From Candidatus Omnitrophota bacterium (GTDB taxonomy: Bacteria; Omnitrophota; Gorgyraeia; JAGLLT01): a stretch of DNA of 36,359 bases. Below the pieces are notes generated by a model that worked only from the letters and a program-made list of their open reading frames with translations, had not been told where the DNA came from and searched no databases. Position numbers and translations under genes: made by a program. The DNA is taken from assembly GCA_023140385.1 (NCBI GenBank), contig JAGLLT010000020.1, forward strand, positions 1 to 36,359. The letters are read 5' to 3'. Shown in pieces: positions 33,362 through 36,359 of this stretch. The first letter of the stretch is position 1. Each line of letters opens with the position of its first letter.

Positions 33362-36359
33362 ATGATGAAAAAAACATATTTTGGAAGCTCCCTACTTATA
33401 GCAGTGATATTTATTACTTCAATATTCCTGACTGCGCAGGCCATTGCTCAGACGAATGTTCTACAGAATTATAGTTTTGAAGATAATACTGGTTGGTGGT
33501 CTTCTCCTGATTGGTGGGCAATAGAAGGAAATGCCAGTTGGAAAGGGGCTATCCAAGGGACTACTCACCAAGGGGATTGGGCACTCGGCATAGGCAATGA
33601 CCGGGGTCCTCGCGGGGCTAATGGTTATACCTTTCAAGATATTTGTTCTAATTTCAATTCGGGTGATGTTGTTAGTTTTAATATGTGGGTTAAGTCAGAA
33701 GTAAACTATTCCGGTAATGCCAGTTTAATACTCGAGTTTCTTGATGTTAATAATAATGTAATTACTTTTTTTCAGAGTTCAATTTATAGCGGCACTTTTG
33801 ATTGGGTTCTGGCTGGTGTAAATGGCGCCGTGCCGGCGGAAACAGCAAAGGTGAGAGTTTACTGCCTGAGTGAAAATATGTCCCGAGGCTCAAGAAGCTC
33901 GCTTGTTATTTTTGATGATGGCAATGTAGCTATTGAACATTCTATACTATCCAGAGAAGTAATTAATCTTAATGGCACGTGGGAAATTGAACCTTCAGAT
34001 ACACAGCCAACCAATTTTAATCATACCATTTCGGTACCTGGTTTAGTAGATTTAGCTGTTCCTTCTATTGATTGGAATTCCTGCAATTATTTCTGGTATA
34101 AAAAAACCTTTACCTTAATTCCTTCCCAAGCCCGTAACCATGCGTTTATAAAGATAGACCAGTCCAAATATGGCACAGAGGTTTGGCTTAATGGAACCTA
34201 CTTAGGTAGTTATATCGGCTGTTACACTTCTCATAAATATGATGTTACAGATATTATAAATTATAATGGCGAAAACGTACTTTTGGTGAAAATAGGTCAA
34301 AAGGGAAATTTACCTGTTGAGAGTGCCGTGGGCTATGAGTATGAAAAAGAATCTTTTATCCCGGGCATCTGGGGTGATGCTTCTTTAATTCTTACCGGCA
34401 ATCCGATTATAGAAAGGGTTCAGATAATTCCTTATATTGATACCAATACGGCTGAGGCAAGGATAACGTTAAAGAACTTAGAGAATACAAGTCAAGAGAT
34501 TACTTTTTCTTCAGCAATATTTGAAAAAGTTTCAGGCCTATCCGCTTCAGATGAGATTAACACCAATTTCACCTTAGCCGCTTTAGAGGAGAAGACAGTT
34601 ACTGTAACCCTGCCCGTATCAAATATGCAATTATGGTCACCGGACAGTCCTTTTCTTTATAGTTTAGTTTCAAGGGTTAAAACAGGAGAGACAGAAGCGG
34701 ATACTTTAACCACTACCTTCGGCATGAGGGAGTTTAAGATCGTCGGCTCCGATTTTTATCTGAATAATGACCGTATTTTCTTAAAAGGCGGTAATATCGC
34801 CTTTCACCGATTTTTGTCTGACTCGGATAGAGCTGACCTACCTTGGAATGAGGCTTGGATAAAGAAGATCTTGATAGATATTCCAAAAAAACACAATTTT
34901 AACTTTTTCCGCAATCACTTAGGCCAAATGTATAACAAATGGTATGATATTGCCGATGAATATGGGATGCTGCTCCAGAATGAGTGGGCATTTTGGGTTA
35001 TTACGGGTACAGAGGAACAGATACGGGCGGAGTTTACCCAGTGGCTCTATGACAATTGCAACCACCCCAGCATCATTATCTGGGACGCGATGAATGAGCC
35101 GCATGATAATGGTGAGATGAGCCGTGATGTCATCCGAGGTATAATTATCCCGGAGATGAAACAAATTGACCCAACCCGACCATGGGAAGGTGGTATAAAC
35201 GCGAATATTGATTTTGAACCCGACGCTTGGCATCCTGTAGATTTTGCCGAGGATCACCCCTACATATATTCCATGGGATCTGTATTAAACAAAGACAACT
35301 TTGGTTATTCCCGCTCCATAGAGGGGATAAAAAATAGTAATGAACCTACCATATTAAATGAATTTGTCTGGTTCTGGTTAGATAAAAATGGTGGGCCCAC
35401 TTCTCTTATGGGTTATGTTCTCCCGCGCTGGCTCGGCGAAAACAGTACTCCTCAGCAGCAGCTAAAATATCAGGCACAACTTGCCTCAGACTTAGTAGAG
35501 TTATTCAGAAGGATAGATGTAGACGGCATTGCCCCTTTTGTCTATTTAAGTAATGAAGGCGCGTTGACCTCCAACTGGTTTACCGGAGATATCGCCGACC
35601 CGGGAGTAAAGCCCATTATGGCGGCTTTAAAGAATGCCTATGCCCCCTTTGGCGTAAGCATTGAGCTCTGGGACAGGCACTTTCTTATTAATGAAGCAAG
35701 AAATATAGATGTCTATATCTTTAATGATTCTGCTGTAGCTAAATCAGGCACCTTGCGCTGCCGCATAGTTGATGAGGACGATACAGAAGTAGTTAATATA
35801 GGGGATTATACCGTCAATGTTCCAGCTAGCCAAACCATAACTCAGCCTATTTTTTGGACGATGCCATCCGCTACAGGCACTTACTATCTAAATGCCCAGA
35901 TTATTCCCGATGGAGAGGCAAGCCCAGTTGCCGCAAGCAAGAAAATCATCCATATCTTAGAGCAACCTGATATTCCTTCTAATCTTTTAAATGCCAAAAT
36001 TATGGTCTATGACCCCGACAATGAAGTCTTAGATTATCTTGTCTCCTTAGACTTAAATGCTGTCACTTATGACAGTGCTCAACTCTCCCAGCAGGATATC
36101 TTAATTTTAGGCGAAGGAGCCCTAGTAGATACTAATTATGGCTCCCGCGTAGGAGATATTACCGATTTTATAAAGCAGGGCCACAGCTTAATAATTGTTG
36201 AACCCAGCTATAACATTACCAATTACCAAGAGCAAGAATATTCCATTTTATCCGATCTATCTATAGCTATGAACAAGCGCGAGGATAAATTTGATGGCGG
36301 CTATGATTCTTACTGCTTTGCGGAGGAATTGAAACTTAATGTCAAAGAAGTCACCTCTT
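33362..36359 (+). CDS. Secreted glycoside hydrolase family 2 protein (3' partial)
   Basis: The frame stays open from ATG 33362 to the window end (999 codons visible), so the gene is cut. AGAGG precedes two tandem ATGs; the first is used here. A Sec signal peptide ends AIA (residue 29). A CBM4/9-like beta-sandwich follows (about 30-195), then the GH2 sugar-binding domain from LNGTWEIEP (near 203), an Ig-like domain and a TIM barrel. The acid/base is E579 in IIIWDAMNEP and the nucleophile is probably E667 in ILNEFVWFW, 88 residues apart, as in beta-glucuronidase-like enzymes. The far part (from about 880) resembles a class I GATase-like domain. The exact sugar specificity is not readable. Confidence 0.88.
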   Translation, partial: MMKKTYFGSSLLIAVIFITSIFLTAQAIAQTNVLQNYSFEDNTGWWSSPDWWAIEGNASWKGAIQGTTHQGDWALGIGNDRGPRGANGYTFQDICSNFNSGDVVSFNMWVKSEVNYSGNASLILEFLDVNNNVITFFQSSIYSGTFDWVLAGVNGAVPAETAKVRVYCLSENMSRGSRSSLVIFDDGNVAIEHSILSREVINLNGTWEIEPSDTQPTNFNHTISVPGLVDLAVPSIDWNSCNYFWYKKTFTLIPSQARNHAFIKIDQSKYGTEVWLNGTYLGSYIGCYTSHKYDVTDIINYNGENVLLVKIGQKGNLPVESAVGYEYEKESFIPGIWGDASLILTGNPIIERVQIIPYIDTNTAEARITLKNLENTSQEITFSSAIFEKVSGLSASDEINTNFTLAALEEKTVTVTLPVSNMQLWSPDSPFLYSLVSRVKTGETEADTLTTTFGMREFKIVGSDFYLNNDRIFLKGGNIAFHRFLSDSDRADLPWNEAWIKKILIDIPKKHNFNFFRNHLGQMYNKWYDIADEYGMLLQNEWAFWVITGTEEQIRAEFTQWLYDNCNHPSIIIWDAMNEPHDNGEMSRDVIRGIIIPEMKQIDPTRPWEGGINANIDFEPDAWHPVDFAEDHPYIYSMGSVLNKDNFGYSRSIEGIKNSNEPTILNEFVWFWLDKNGGPTSLMGYVLPRWLGENSTPQQQLKYQAQLASDLVELFRRIDVDGIAPFVYLSNEGALTSNWFTGDIADPGVKPIMAALKNAYAPFGVSIELWDRHFLINEARNIDVYIFNDSAVAKSGTLRCRIVDEDDTEVVNIGDYTVNVPASQTITQPIFWTMPSATGTYYLNAQIIPDGEASPVAASKKIIHILEQPDIPSNLLNAKIMVYDPDNEVLDYLVSLDLNAVTYDSAQLSQQDILILGEGALVDTNYGSRVGDITDFIKQGHSLIIVEPSYNITNYQEQEYSILSDLSIAMNKREDKFDGGYDSYCFAEELKLNVKEVTS

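Noticed and set aside
34919-35257. Minus-strand open frame opposite the GH2 catalytic region
   Set aside because: It lies wholly opposite the GH2 active-site motifs and shows no domain of its own.

Overview
The window is 36,359 bp of bacterial DNA and every gene I can support (45, the last one cut by the window edge) lies on the + strand. The first 15 kb is a fused S10-spc-alpha ribosomal protein cluster with 30 genes. The Zn-type S14 and L36, the lack of rpmD (L30) between rpsE and rplO, the tmk-holB-ricT-metG block, and the Sec-secreted dockerin, Rhs and glycosidase proteins suggest an uncultivated Gram-negative-type lineage of the PVC/Omnitrophota kind. That placement is an inference; no 16S or other decisive marker is in the window.

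Layout. (1) 27-15030: rpsJ to rplQ, including secY, adk, map, infA, rpmJ and rpoA, mostly with overlapping or near-touching genes. (2) 15069-17220: two sugar-type ABC permeases without an ATPase or binding protein; the second carries about 100 extra residues in its first periplasmic loop. (3) 17312-25453: a compact housekeeping run, tmk, holB, ricT, metG, CPBP protease, thiL, tsaE, tsaB, alr, covering DNA precursor supply and replication, tRNA charging and t6A modification, thiamine and cell wall. (4) 25644-31862: an accessory unit with its own promoter, made of an 1800-residue secreted Rhs/YD-repeat protein followed 18 bp later by a six-TM protein built from three repeats. (5) 31822-33151: a REP-associated tyrosine transposase (RAYT) element in nested inverted repeats, inserted against the 3' end of the six-TM gene. 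(6) 33285-36359: a strong promoter and a secreted family 2 glycoside hydrolase running off the window.

The most interesting candidate system is region 4. After the Rhs core (ending DPMGL) the protein has a 110-residue tip in which two four-cysteine segments with mirrored spacing (4-6-10 and 10-6-3) flank a long GxxxG glycine zipper. This looks like a disulfide-clamped helical pair around a membrane-inserting segment. The next gene is a plausible membrane immunity partner. The toxin/immunity reading is inference; the cysteine, glycine and repeat patterns are visible directly.

The second point of interest is the RAYT element. It has a 23-bp perfect inverted repeat whose right arm encodes the end of the transposase, two further outer inverted pairs, and a consensus promoter placed so close to the ATG that the transcript would be leaderless.
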